A DNA stretch of 28,340 nt from an uncultured Eubacteriales bacterium (GTDB lineage Bacteria; Bacillota; Clostridia; Oscillospirales; CAG-272), in assembly GCA_934432725.1 (NCBI GenBank), contig CAKRZE010000022.1, positions 1 to 28,340 of the forward strand, read 5' to 3'. Shown here piece after piece: positions 16,002-24,922 of the stretch. Position numbers and translations under genes: made by a program. The notes beneath the pieces are model-generated. The model made no database searches. It was not told the DNA's origin and worked only from the letters and a program-made list of their open reading frames with translations. Every line of letters starts with the position of its first letter. The first letter of the stretch is position 1.

Positions 16002-16592
16002 TCAGAGAAGCGGCTCCGCCTGCTTTCGAACGGCAGGGAAGGCAAGCCTTTCGGGGAGCGGCAGCTTGATCGGGCAGAGCTGTTTTTCCAGATAGACCAT
16101 ATCATACAGCTGTCCGAATTTATAGGCGCACGCGTGGAATCTCCCGGTTTCCAGATACCCGCGGGCAAGGTGGAATGCGGTGCTTGCATTGGTCAGATGG
16201 GAATCCGGCTGCACTGCATAGGCGACACAGGCATAAACCGTGTGGATATGCTGCATGGCGAGAATGCGCTCCAGGCGCTCATACAGGGCACTGCCGATGC
16301 CCTGCCCCCTGCAATCGGGATGCAGATAGATGCTGGTTTCCGCAGTCCATGCATAGGCAGCCCGCTTATGAAAAGCGGATGCATAGGCATAGCCGACAGG
16401 CATCCCGTCGCGCATCGCGATAATATAGGGGTATTCCTCCATCGTATCGCGGATTCTCTCGGCAAAGTCCGAGACGGTCGGCACCTCATATTCAAAGGTG
16501 ACGGCTGTGTTCAGAATGTAGGAGGAGTAGATTGCAAGCAGCTCTGCCGCATCGTCCGGTTCGGCAAAGCGAAAGGATACGGCGGCGCTCAT
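16002..16592 (-). CDS. GNAT-family N-acetyltransferase (phosphinothricin acetyltransferase-like)
   Basis: This is a predicted cytosolic acetyl-CoA-dependent N-acetyltransferase of 196 residues; the substrate is unknown. The N-terminal FRFAEPDDAAELLAIY and the NTAVTFEYEVPT segment (28-39) resemble the phosphinothricin acetyltransferase branch. The acetyl-CoA loop is CRGQGIGSAL at 94-103, preceded by the YLHPD strand. The frame extends 23 codons further upstream, but the true start is ATG 16592: it overlaps the stop of the preceding serine hydrolase as ATGA and follows an AGGA site. The two genes are therefore translationally coupled. The Pat-like resemblance does not establish herbicide or drug detoxification. 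Confidence 0.88.
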   Translation of the reverse strand: MSAAVSFRFAEPDDAAELLAIYSSYILNTAVTFEYEVPTVSDFAERIRDTMEEYPYIIAMRDGMPVGYAYASAFHKRAAYAWTAETSIYLHPDCRGQGIGSALYERLERILAMQHIHTVYACVAYAVQPDSHLTNASTAFHLARGYLETGRFHACAYKFGQLYDMVYLEKQLCPIKLPLPERLAFPAVRKQAEPLL

Positions 16593-17500
16593 TCGGTTTC
16601 CTGATCCAGAAGCAGATCGGAGAGGCGCGCGGAGGCTCCCTCGGGATCGTGGCACTGCCATGCGACGACAAGATCGCGCTTGGGAGAAATGTAGATGATC
16701 TGACCGTGCATTCCGTTGCCCTGATAGGCGCTGACATTGCGGTGCCGCCAGAAGCTGTAGCCGTAGTATATCCTGTTCGCGGCATCCACCGTGACATGAT
16801 TCTTGGCTGCCTCTTCACACCATTTTTCGGAGAGGATTCGTTTGCCCTCATAGACGCCCTTGTTCAGGTACAGCTGTCCGAAGTGCGCCATGTCGCGGAC
16901 GCTGAGATACAGACCGGATCCGCCGATGGCATGCCCGTGGGGGCAGGTTGCCCATGCGTGACCCTGGAAGCGGAGCGGGAGAAAGAGCTCATGCTGCAAA
17001 AAGCTTTGCAGGGTTTCGCCGGTTGCCTGTGCGACAATTCGTCCGGCAAGGTAGAAATTGGAGTCGGAATAGGCAAAATGTGTGCCTGCGGGATACACCA
17101 GCGGGGCGGACAGCTTGATTCTCAGAAAGTCATCGGACGGATACTGATAAATATCGTCGTTATCGATGTCAAGAAGCCCCCGGTCGATGCCGATGGTCTG
17201 TGTGATGACATGCTCCACCGTGACTTTTTTCCAAGCGTCGCCGCAGACGTCCGGATAGGAGGAATGAAAGAAGTCATATACCGTATCCTGAAGGCTGATG
17301 ATGCCCCGGTCAACCAGAATTCCGATTGCCGTGGTGGCAAAATTCTTGGAAACCGAATAAATGTCATTGCAGTCATGCGCCGGATTGACGCAGGCGATGC
17401 GCAGGTTTCCCTCATGGATTTCCGCAATGCTGTAGACGTTGATTTTTTCTTTTTTCGCGAGAGCGACAAGCTGGTCCAATACCATAATTGATTTGTACAC
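16589..17500 (-). CDS. beta-lactamase-fold serine hydrolase
   Basis: This 303-residue protein belongs to the class C beta-lactamase/DD-peptidase-like superfamily and is probably an esterase or peptidase rather than a drug-resistance enzyme. The nucleophile motif is SVSK (49-52), the second motif is YSDSN (144-148) and the third is HGQ (265-267) in GMHGQIIYISP. There is no signal peptide, so it should be cytosolic. The start is uncertain: GTG 17500 (used here) or ATG 17485, neither with a good ribosome site. The stop overlaps the GNAT gene by 4 nt (ATGA), so both are read from one mRNA. It lies 174 bp downstream of the rhamnosidase gene on the same strand. Confidence 0.87.
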   Translation of the reverse strand: MYKSIMVLDQLVALAKKEKINVYSIAEIHEGNLRIACVNPAHDCNDIYSVSKNFATTAIGILVDRGIISLQDTVYDFFHSSYPDVCGDAWKKVTVEHVITQTIGIDRGLLDIDNDDIYQYPSDDFLRIKLSAPLVYPAGTHFAYSDSNFYLAGRIVAQATGETLQSFLQHELFLPLRFQGHAWATCPHGHAIGGSGLYLSVRDMAHFGQLYLNKGVYEGKRILSEKWCEEAAKNHVTVDAANRIYYGYSFWRHRNVSAYQGNGMHGQIIYISPKRDLVVAWQCHDPEGASARLSDLLLDQETE

Positions 17501-17674
17501 AATGCGCCAAAGGCGCTGCCTTTCTGCCTTATTTGTTTGGGCGGAAAACTCCGGTTTTCCGCAGTTTTTACTGCCGGGGGGTGGGCACAGTCCGGGAAAG
17601 CGCCGGTTTTGTCTGTGCGGCAGAATATGACCGGATTCCTTCCGGCGGAAAAAGCTTTTTTACGGTCGGTCCGA

Positions 17675-19849
17675 TCAGCGGTCGAATTCATAATGACCGG
17701 GCTGAAGCGTAAAGCGTTCCGCACCGAGCGTGGCATCTGCTTCGGTGCCGTCCGGCACTTCAAAGATGTACCGGTACCCGCCCTGCGGCTGCGCATACCA
17801 TTCGGAGCGGATCAGACCGTGGCGGGTCTCCAGCGATGCGCGGACAAAACGGATGCGCGGGTCCGGCTGCGGATTCAAAACAAAGCGGCGGTAGCCGGGG
17901 TTCTGCTCCTCTGTGCGGATACCTGCCATATATCCGTACATCCAGGAGGCGACTGCGCCGTATGCGTAGTGGTTATAGGAGTTCATGCCGTACTTATACA
18001 TTTTTCCGTCCGCACCGATCGCGTCCCAGCGCTCCCAGAAGGTGGTGGCTCCGTTTCGGACCATGAAGAGCCATGAGGGAAACTCCTTTTGCAAAAGGAG
18101 GCTGTAAGCGATATCGGTATATCCGTGCTCCGAGAGGGTTTCCATCAGATAGGCGGTCCCGAGGAAGCCGGTGTTCAGATGCATGCCGTTTTCCGTGATC
18201 AAAGCCGCAAGCCGCTTTGCGTAGAGGGCTTCGTCCTCCACAAGGCGGAAGTGCAGGGCGAGGACGTGTGCGGTCTGCGTCGGTGTGATCAGGGCGCCGT
18301 CCTTTATATAGGTTTCACGGAAGGTGTTGACGATATCGCGGTGCAGGCGTTCATATTCTGCCATATCCCTTCCGAGTATTTTGCCTGCTTTGATCAGGAT
18401 CTCGGTCGAACCGGCGAAAAATGCCGTTGCGATCAGACCGTGATCGGTCGCTCCCTGCTGGTCGCCCTCCTTGTCCAGCGCGAGCCAGTCTGCAAACTGG
18501 TGACCGGTGTTCCAGACGGACTCCTTTCCGCTTTGCGCACGGATATAGTCAACCCAGCGCTGCATCACCCGGAACTGGCGTGCGAGCAGCTCCGGATTGC
18601 CGTAGGCAAGATAGATCTGCCACGGGCAGGCACAGGCAGCATCGCCCCATCCCGCGGAGTTTGCCCCCTCCCTGCCGAGCACATTCGGTATGACTGCCGG
18701 AATTCCGCCATCGTCAAACTGGTCGGCTTCCATATCCGCCAGCCATTTGGTGAAGAATTTCTCGCAGTCAAAGTTGAGCGCGGCGGTTTTGCAGAAGACC
18801 AGCGCGTCTCCCGTCCATCCGAGCCGCTCGTCCCGCTGCGGGCAATCGGTCGGGATGTCCAGAAAGTTGCTCTTCTGTCCCCAGATGACATTCCGGTACA
18901 GACGGTTGACCATGGGATCGGAGCATTCAAACTGACCGGTGCGCTTCATGTCGGAGCAGACGACAATTCCGGTGAAATCGGAGAGCGAAGGCTCCTTTGG
19001 AAAGCGGTTGATCCGGAGATAGCGGAAGCCGTAAAAGGTGAAATGCGGCTTGAATTCCGCTTCCCCGCCCGCAAGCGTATACAGGAGCTTTTGCTTGGCA
19101 GAGCGAAGATTTTCCGTGTGAGCGTTGCCGTTGTCGTCCAGAATTTCAAAATGGTCGATGTCGCAGACATCCCCCGGATTTCCGCTGACATGAAGACTGA
19201 CATAGCCCGTGAAGTTCTGACCGAAGTCCACGACTGTCTCGCCGCGCGGCGTTTTGAATATGCGGACCGGGCGGATGGTTTCGACCTCCCGGATTTCCTC
19301 GCCCTCCTGCGGGATCAGACTGTCGTGTGTGAAGGGGAGGATTCTTATATCCTCCCATGCGGAGTCGGTCACGCGTGCATCGTATTCCTCGCCGTCATAT
19401 AGCTCCGCCGAAAGAATCGGGGAACGCGCTGCCCGCCAGCTGCTGTCCGTCAGGATGGTTTCCTCCGTTCCGTCGGCGTACGTGATCCGCAGCGCGGCGA
19501 TCAGAGCGGGCGTGCAGCCGAAGTGGGCAGACTGCCCCGTCCAGCCGAGCCTGCCGCAGTACCAGCCGCGCCCGACCAATACGTCAAGGGTGTTTTCCCT
19601 GCCGATCAGGTGTGTGACGGAATAGGACTGGTATTGCAGCCGATGGCGATAGCTGGTAAAGCCGGGCGCCAGAATAAAGGAGCCGACTCTTTTTCCGTTC
19701 AGGCTTGCTTCATACACGCCGAGCGCGGATACGGTGAGCGTGGCGGAGCGCACTTCCTTGTCTGTTTGAAAGCTGCGCCGGAATTTCGGACAGACAGCTC
19801 CGAAATGCTCCGGAGCCGCAATATAGGATGCCTTTTCAATCAGATTCAT
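17675..19849 (-). CDS. GH78 alpha-L-rhamnosidase
   Basis: This glycoside hydrolase is predicted to release terminal L-rhamnose from plant glycosides or rhamnose-containing polysaccharides. From ATG 19849 it has 724 residues. An N-terminal beta-sandwich region (about 20-200, with VYEASLNGKRVG and FTSYRHRLQYQSY) leads to a concanavalin-like domain and then the (alpha/alpha)6 barrel from about residue 305. The signature DCPQRDERLGWTGDA (335-349) holds the likely general acid E341. WGDAA (401-405) and TFWERWD (603-609, E606) supply further active-site acids. There is no signal peptide, suggesting intracellular action on imported glycosides. AAAGGA lies 7 nt before ATG 19849. A good promoter and a partial catabolite-type operator lie upstream. 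Confidence 0.94.
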   Translation of the reverse strand: MNLIEKASYIAAPEHFGAVCPKFRRSFQTDKEVRSATLTVSALGVYEASLNGKRVGSFILAPGFTSYRHRLQYQSYSVTHLIGRENTLDVLVGRGWYCGRLGWTGQSAHFGCTPALIAALRITYADGTEETILTDSSWRAARSPILSAELYDGEEYDARVTDSAWEDIRILPFTHDSLIPQEGEEIREVETIRPVRIFKTPRGETVVDFGQNFTGYVSLHVSGNPGDVCDIDHFEILDDNGNAHTENLRSAKQKLLYTLAGGEAEFKPHFTFYGFRYLRINRFPKEPSLSDFTGIVVCSDMKRTGQFECSDPMVNRLYRNVIWGQKSNFLDIPTDCPQRDERLGWTGDALVFCKTAALNFDCEKFFTKWLADMEADQFDDGGIPAVIPNVLGREGANSAGWGDAACACPWQIYLAYGNPELLARQFRVMQRWVDYIRAQSGKESVWNTGHQFADWLALDKEGDQQGATDHGLIATAFFAGSTEILIKAGKILGRDMAEYERLHRDIVNTFRETYIKDGALITPTQTAHVLALHFRLVEDEALYAKRLAALITENGMHLNTGFLGTAYLMETLSEHGYTDIAYSLLLQKEFPSWLFMVRNGATTFWERWDAIGADGKMYKYGMNSYNHYAYGAVASWMYGYMAGIRTEEQNPGYRRFVLNPQPDPRIRFVRASLETRHGLIRSEWYAQPQGGYRYIFEVPDGTEADATLGAERFTLQPGHYEFDR

Positions 19850-19957
19850 GACAGGTTCCTTTCCAAAAAACAAATTTTAGTGTCTGTGTTTTCGGGATGC
19901 GGGATGCGGTGGAGCGGTGTCTGCAAATTTGTATTTTTGTGAGATTGCTATAAAAAT

Positions 19958-19986
19958 AGCATAGCATGTATAAGAGCCGTTGTCAA
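19958..19986 (-). promoter_or_regulatory. rhamnosidase promoter
   Basis: On the minus strand, a perfect TTGACA (19981-19986), a 17-bp spacer and TATGCT (19958-19963) lie about 110 bp before the GH78 start. A short inverted repeat, TGCTA-N6-TAGCA (19946-19961), overlaps the -10 box and start site and could be an operator. Confidence 0.8.
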
Positions 19987-19993
19987 GACTGTT

Positions 19994-20007
19994 TGGAAAC
20001 GCTTTAT
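19994..20007. promoter_or_regulatory. partial cre / LacI-type operator
   Basis: TGGAAACGCTTTAT matches the catabolite-responsive (CcpA cre) pattern TGNAANCGNWWNCA except for its last two bases. It sits about 8 bp upstream of the rhamnosidase -35 box. Regulation by CcpA or another LacI-family protein is plausible for a sugar-release enzyme but unproven. Confidence 0.35.
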
Positions 20008-20101
20008 TTGCCGTGCCGACATCGGATCGGGCACCGAAGAGCCGGACGGATGTTTGTATGCGGCAAATCAGGCGGAGGGTCCGGACGCTGCGAAGAAGCC
20101 G

Positions 20102-21361
20102 TTATTCGGATGCTGCGGCTTCCTCCTCCGGCTCCTCCTGCTTTTCCGGAATGACCAGATCACAGGCGATTTTGATCAGAAGCGCGGAGATTTTCTGCAT
20201 GGCATCGACCGAGACGAATTCAAACCGGGAGTGCGCGTTTTCGTCTCCGGTGCACAGGTTCGGGCAGGGAAGCCCCATAAAGGAGAGACGTGCGCCGTCC
20301 GTTCCGCCGCGAATGGGCTTGACGGAGGGCTGAATGCCGAGGGCGAGCATGGCGCTTTTGGCACGGTCAACGATATACATGCTGTGGATCAGCTTTGCCT
20401 TCATGTTGTAATAGGAGTCGTGCAGCTCCAGCTCTGCCGTTCCGGCGCCGAAGCGGCGGTTGATCTCCTCGCAGGCGGCGGCAAACTGCGTTTTCCGGTC
20501 AATAAAGCGGTTGTAATCATGATCCCGGATGATATAATGCAGCTCTGCACGCTCCACGCTTCCCTGCATGGAGACCAGATGGTGAAAGCCCTCATAGCCC
20601 TCGGTTTTTTCCGGGATCTGGTCTGCCGGCAGCATGGAATGAAGTGCAAAGGCGATTCCGGAGGCGTTTTTCATTTTGTTTTTGGCATCGCCGGGATGGA
20701 TGGATCTTCCGTGGATGACGACCCGGGCGGAGGCGGCATTGAAATTCTCATACTCCAGCTCTCCGAGCGCACCGCCGTCTACCGTATAGGCATAATCCGC
20801 GCCGAAGCCCGCCACGTCAAAGTGATCTGCCCCGCAGCCGATCTCTTCGTCGGGTGTGAAGGCGATTTTGACGGTCCCGTGCTTCATGTCGGGGTGTGTG
20901 ACGAGAAATTCAAGCATCGTCATGATTTCTGCAATTCCCGCCTTGTCATCGCCGCCGAGCAGAGTGGTGCCGTCGGTTACGATCAGACGCTCGCCGCGGT
21001 AACGGACGAGATTCGGATATTCCTCCTCCCGCAGGACGATGTTTTTTTCTTCGTTCAGGACAATGTCGCCGCCGGAATACAGAAGCTGGCGCGGTGCGGC
21101 GGGGGCATCCGGAGCCGCGTCCGAGGTGTCCATGTGGGCAATGAAGCCGATTGTATCGGTGGCTTCCGCATTTGCGGGCAGGGTGGCATACACATAGCCG
21201 TATTCGTCGATGCGGGCATCCTCCAGTCCGAGCTCGGAAAGCTCGCGGACCAGCTCTCTGCCGAGGATGCGCTGCTTTTCCGTGCTTGGGACGGTGTCGG
21301 ATGTTTCATCGGACATCGTGGGATAGGAGACATATTTCAGAAAGCGTTCTTCGGTTTTCAC
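20102..21361 (-). CDS. pepT: peptidase T (tripeptide aminopeptidase)
   Basis: This cytosolic zinc aminopeptidase removes the N-terminal residue from tripeptides. It has 419 residues against about 410 for the M20B family. Metal ligands and catalytic residues are visible: H76 and D78 in HMDTSD, D138 or D139 in LGGDDKAG, the E172-E173 pair in TPDEEIG, D195 in TVDGG and the late His in GDENAHSRFE. RGGTDGARLSF is also characteristic. The start is GTG 21361 with only a weak ribosome site. The C-terminal tail is short and acidic (EKQEEPEEEAAASE). A promoter candidate lies about 170 bp upstream, leaving a hairpin-capable leader. It is a single-gene unit. Confidence 0.95.
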   Translation of the reverse strand: MKTEERFLKYVSYPTMSDETSDTVPSTEKQRILGRELVRELSELGLEDARIDEYGYVYATLPANAEATDTIGFIAHMDTSDAAPDAPAAPRQLLYSGGDIVLNEEKNIVLREEEYPNLVRYRGERLIVTDGTTLLGGDDKAGIAEIMTMLEFLVTHPDMKHGTVKIAFTPDEEIGCGADHFDVAGFGADYAYTVDGGALGELEYENFNAASARVVIHGRSIHPGDAKNKMKNASGIAFALHSMLPADQIPEKTEGYEGFHHLVSMQGSVERAELHYIIRDHDYNRFIDRKTQFAAACEEINRRFGAGTAELELHDSYYNMKAKLIHSMYIVDRAKSAMLALGIQPSVKPIRGGTDGARLSFMGLPCPNLCTGDENAHSRFEFVSVDAMQKISALLIKIACDLVIPEKQEEPEEEAAASE

Positions 21362-21767
21362 TTGAACTTTACCAGTGCCTTTGTCGGAAAAGGCATCCTT
21401 TCTTATGAGTTTTCCGGCATTTTGCGGGAGTGCGGCATGCCTGTGCTGTCAGACAGCCGGGCTGCCCTCCGCCTTCCCGGAGCCGGGGCATATGCTCTTG
21501 CAGGGATATGCGTGCGGACATATCCAATGACAGCATACCATATTTTTTCCGTTTTTGCAAGAGAAAGCGTGCAGCGGAGCCGCTGCTTTTCGGGAAACCA
21601 AGCGAAAGCCGGTATGCCGCAAGGCTCCGGGGACTTGTGTTCCTGCGGCTTGGCGCTCTTTGCCGCAATACATCATTTCCGACGGCGGTTTGTGCGTATG
21701 CGCCGCAGACGGTCTTTTCCGGAGGGGCGTGTTCGCTGCCGCGGAAGTTCTTTCCGGCAGCCGATGC
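21362..21767. other. pepT leader and gene-free spacer
   Basis: There is no supported gene. Near pepT the leader has the hairpin GCCTTT/AAAAGGC (about 21371-21388). The stretch 21561-21767 shows nothing identifiable. Confidence 0.5.
21532..21560 (-). promoter_or_regulatory. candidate pepT promoter
   Basis: On the minus strand, TTGCAA (21555-21560), a 17-bp A-rich spacer and TATGCT (21532-21537). The spacing is ideal, but the leader to pepT would be about 165 nt. Confidence 0.6.
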
Positions 21768-21810
21768 AAAAAGGGGGCTGCTTAAAACCCCGATGTTTTT
21801 AAGCAGCCCC
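21768..21810 (-). terminator. terminator of the zinc-ribbon membrane protein gene
   Basis: A perfect 14-bp stem (21774-21787 with 21797-21810, GGGGCTGCTTAAAA type) is followed on the minus strand by CTTTTTG. It lies about 155 bp beyond the stop at 21965. Confidence 0.85.
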
Positions 21811-21964
21811 TCAAAAATACCGGTCCGTGCCACGATATTTCCGATGCGATTTTGACCGTTTTTGTCCCTGCCTTTGTCTTTTTTCGGCTTTTCCGGCGGC
21901 GCTTGACCGCTCGGATCAATGTCAACGGCGATGTGCCTGACGGGGAGGAATCTGCCGGTTCGGC

Positions 21965-23779
21965 TTACCACCGGATCTCCACATAGGTGTCGTCGGTTTC
22001 ATAGCAGTTGAATTTCCCGACCTTGCCGTTTTCCAGTACAAGAACCGCTTTCCCGGAGCCTTCTTTCTGCTCCGTATAGGTTGTTGCCCACAAAAGCTTG
22101 CCCTTTTCGGCTTTCTCCAGATTCAGATTTGCCTTCACATAATTGTCCGGAATCATCTGATTGAGCCATTCATAGATTTCCGCACGCTCCCCGGCGCCGT
22201 ATGCTTCGGCATCCTTGCTGTAGCCGTAGGAATCCGGCAGATAGACATAGAATTCATACCGGCTTTCCTCCGGGTAGATCACATATCTCCCCTTCGCAAA
22301 ATCCTTGTAATTCTCCTCAAATTTAAAGGAGTGCGAGCCGTCGCCGCGGTCCTCATAACGAATCCCGGCAATTTTCTTTCCGTTTTCGTAAAACTCAATT
22401 TTGGCATCGTAATCTGCCGTGTTCAGGAGCCTTTGCAGCGGGTCGGATTCGGTATCTGCCGCGCCTGCGGGTCTGAAATCGGCATAGTCGGAGGGTCTGC
22501 CTGTTTTGGAGGATGCGCTGAAAATATACCGCACGGGGACTTCTCCCGTTTCGTCCAGTATACGGACGGAGCCTTCCTCGGGAAGGTACAGACTGATCCT
22601 GTCGGAGCGGAGCACATAGGATTTGGTTTTTTCCATATAATACAGCTCCCCGGTCTGCATCTTATCGAGAAGGGCGCGCATGACGGAAACGCCGTCCCAT
22701 TTTTTCAAAGCATCGAAATGCGTTTTGCAGTAATCGGAATCCGGAGTGTGGATCGCCTTGTCCTTTGCACTGAAAATGCAGAGCTGCTCCCGGTAGGGCA
22801 TGATATAGGAAAGCCCGCTGATGCCGCTTTCGGTCTTCAGACGGTCCAGACGGATCGACAGGCAGGGAACGCCGTTCTCATCCCGCCATCCGTAAATTTC
22901 AGCCTTGCCGTTCTTTTGGAAGAGTCCGGTCTTCTGCTCGTTTACAAGCAGACGGTACTGTCCCGCATTTTTGTCAATGATCTCCACTGCCTTGTTTATG
23001 TAGGCAATTTCCTCATCGCCGAGGGGAGCGGTGACCGAGACGCCTTCCGGCTCTCTGCCGCCGAACTGACCGTATATGGAATTCATATGGCTTTTGGTGA
23101 TCAGCATTGTGACTGCCGCTGCGGCAATGACCAGAACGGTCAGAAGCGTGCGCACGGCGTGCTTGCCGCCGTTGACAAGATAGCCCGCACAGGCGTGGGT
23201 TTTGGAATAATCCTGAAGAATCAGTGCGCGCAGGTCGTTCCGGCTGTACGGCATGCGCCCGAAGCCGACCCGAAGATCGTCATCGATGGCACAGGAGCTG
23301 TTGTCACATTGATGGTATTTGTATTTTCGGGAGCGCGTTTCGTATATCGGGGTGGTGCTGACGTGTGTGGCTCCGCTGGAATAGGTGATGGTGGTGATTT
23401 TATCCCCGACATGCTTTTGATAGGATTTCCTTCCGGTCCGTTCGGAAACAGTGCTTCCGCAGCGGGGACAGACGGTATAGCCGTTTTCCTGAAGCCTTGC
23501 GTAATAATCGCGCATATAGCTGTAGGCGTACCGGCGGCGCAGCGTGCGGAAGATATAGACGATTATGACAATTGCGGTGATCGGAACGCCGGCATACGTC
23601 CATACCGACTGGATTTTTGCGATGGTATCCGAGGTATAGCCGCAATACGCAAACCACTTTTGGATTCCCAGATAGACCGCCGTGCAGATTGCCGGTCCGA
23701 ATATAAGGGCGCAGATGATGCGCAGCAAGGCTCTTCCCCGGCTGCTTGCAATAGAAACCGCTTCTTTTACCTCTCTCAT
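21965..23779 (-). CDS. zinc-ribbon membrane protein of unknown function
   Basis: This 604-residue protein matches no family I can name. Two membrane helices (about 17-39 and 60-78) are followed by a cytosolic region with a zinc-ribbon-like pair, C104-PRC-107 and C158-DNSSC-163, then a third helix (208-227). The remaining 375 residues are probably extracellular. They are beta-rich and Tyr/Asp-rich, with repeated short segments such as KIEFYENGKKIAGIRYED and RYEFYVYLPDS. The frame is open 49 codons further upstream, but ATG 23779 is preceded by AAGGAG 9 nt away and starts a sensible MREVKEAVSIASS. It is monocistronic with its own promoter and strong terminator. A stress-sensing or envelope role would be a guess. 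Confidence 0.85.
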   Translation of the reverse strand: MREVKEAVSIASSRGRALLRIICALIFGPAICTAVYLGIQKWFAYCGYTSDTIAKIQSVWTYAGVPITAIVIIVYIFRTLRRRYAYSYMRDYYARLQENGYTVCPRCGSTVSERTGRKSYQKHVGDKITTITYSSGATHVSTTPIYETRSRKYKYHQCDNSSCAIDDDLRVGFGRMPYSRNDLRALILQDYSKTHACAGYLVNGGKHAVRTLLTVLVIAAAAVTMLITKSHMNSIYGQFGGREPEGVSVTAPLGDEEIAYINKAVEIIDKNAGQYRLLVNEQKTGLFQKNGKAEIYGWRDENGVPCLSIRLDRLKTESGISGLSYIMPYREQLCIFSAKDKAIHTPDSDYCKTHFDALKKWDGVSVMRALLDKMQTGELYYMEKTKSYVLRSDRISLYLPEEGSVRILDETGEVPVRYIFSASSKTGRPSDYADFRPAGAADTESDPLQRLLNTADYDAKIEFYENGKKIAGIRYEDRGDGSHSFKFEENYKDFAKGRYVIYPEESRYEFYVYLPDSYGYSKDAEAYGAGERAEIYEWLNQMIPDNYVKANLNLEKAEKGKLLWATTYTEQKEGSGKAVLVLENGKVGKFNCYETDDTYVEIRW

Positions 23780-24009
23780 GACATCGTTCTCCTTAAATGA
23801 ATAAAATATCTTTGATCTGACGGTGCGCGATGGGGCAGATGATGCGCAGAAGGTGCGGGCGGGAGGATTTTTCCGGCTTTTGGGCTGTGCGGAAATCCGA
23901 TATCGGCTTTGGGAAAGCTTGTGCATATCGGCGGGGCTCCGTTTGGCAGACGGTGCGTTCCGGGGCGATGTACCGCCGGACGCATCCGGGAAGCGACAAT
24001 ATTATATAT

Positions 24010-24038
24010 ATTTTATCATATTGCCGAAATCAATGCAA
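24010..24038 (-). promoter_or_regulatory. promoter of the zinc-ribbon membrane protein
   Basis: On the minus strand, TTGCAT (24033-24038), a 17-bp spacer and TAAAAT (24010-24015) lie within an AT-rich patch. A TTGACA at 24055-24060 could provide a second, weaker start. The leader is about 225 nt. Confidence 0.65.
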
Positions 24039-24060
24039 TAGAAATCGGATTTTTTGTCAA

Positions 24061-24672
24061 TCTTTTTCGGCTGGGCGCGTCAGCAGGCGTACACCCGGAG
24101 GGCATAGTGCGACAGACTGACATGAGCGTACGTGCGGCGCGGCAGATGAGGCTTTGCAGGGAGTTTTTCCGAAGGAGGCGCTCGTTGTTGGATCGGAAGG
24201 TGTTTGATTCGGCTTATGTCGGTACTGCGGGAGGGCGTGGCGTGCGTGCGCGTGAGGGAACTGACGGCGAACTGCTTATCAATCCGCAGAAGGGCAGCGC
24301 GGCGGCGCGGGCGTGTGCATGGATGCATCTTGGCGGTATTGCATCGTGCGGCGCGTCGCATGAAGCGGCGGGGAGGTGCCTGAGGCTGTCCTGCTCCGGT
24401 GCTTCGGCGGGGCCTTTGATGCAGCGCGGCAGGCATGTGAGGAAGCTGCGCTTCACGGCAGGCGCAGAGGCGGATGGCTGCAATGCACCGGCGCATGCGT
24501 GAGGAATCTTCCCTGAAGCTTTGCCGGAGTGCCGGTTTGTCTGATCCGGGAAAAGGCGGATGGAAGCGGAGTCGGAATAACCCGCGGTACGCCGTCCCGC
24601 CTTGGCGGCGGCTGCCTTCAGGAAGAGCGCTGTCCGGTGAAGCGGGGGGCGCGGCGGAATACCCTGCGGCAC
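24061..24672. other. gene-free GC-rich region
   Basis: No gene is supported. Frames on both strands (for example 24080-24496 minus) are Arg/Ala/Pro-rich, lack ribosome sites and show no domain. I see no other element until the terminator at 24673. Confidence 0.5.
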
Positions 24673-24708
24673 AAAAAAGGCTGCAAATGCTCCGAAGAGC
24701 TTTGCAGT
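24673..24708 (-). terminator. terminator downstream of the O-acetyltransferase gene
   Basis: On the minus strand, ACTGCAAAGCTC pairs with GAGCATTTGCAG around a ttcg tetraloop and is followed by CCTTTTTTG. It lies about 215 bp after the stop at 24923, beyond the dispersed repeat. Confidence 0.82.
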
Positions 24709-24781
24709 CCTTTGCCGAAGTCTCATAAGAAACCGCAGCGTCTTTGCCGCGCCGTTTCTCTGTCGGAGCAGCATGGTTTCA

Positions 24782-24882
24782 ACACAAAGCGGCACTGCGG
24801 AAAAGCGCCCTGTTCCGAAAAAGCGTTCTGCGGGGAAAGGCTTTTAGGCAGACATCCCCCGCAGACATCGCCTGTGGGGATA
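24782..24882. repeat. dispersed intergenic repeat, copy B
   Basis: This copy aligns with 9966-10065. Both share tgcggaaaa.cgcc, tgttcc and catcccccgcagacat blocks in the same order and strand. Its terminal inverted repeat is imperfect (ATCCCCCGCAG against CTGTGGGGAT), unlike the perfect stem of copy A. Confidence 0.65.
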
Positions 24883-24922
24883 CCCATGTTTCTGATTCGG
24901 ATTCCGCTCATTCCGCAGACTG

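Noticed and set aside
17541..17562. Perfect 9-bp hairpin between the rhamnosidase and serine hydrolase genes as a terminator
   Set aside because: Its T run (AGTTTTTA) lies on the plus strand, whereas both flanking genes are on the minus strand; on that strand it is followed by CCAAACAAAT.
20054..21802. 582-codon plus-strand frame opposite pepT
   Set aside because: It is a shadow of the conserved peptidase T gene and runs over its promoter and the neighbouring terminator.
22331..23800. 489-codon plus-strand frame
   Set aside because: It lies opposite the zinc-ribbon membrane protein gene, which has a good start, promoter and terminator; the antisense frame has none.
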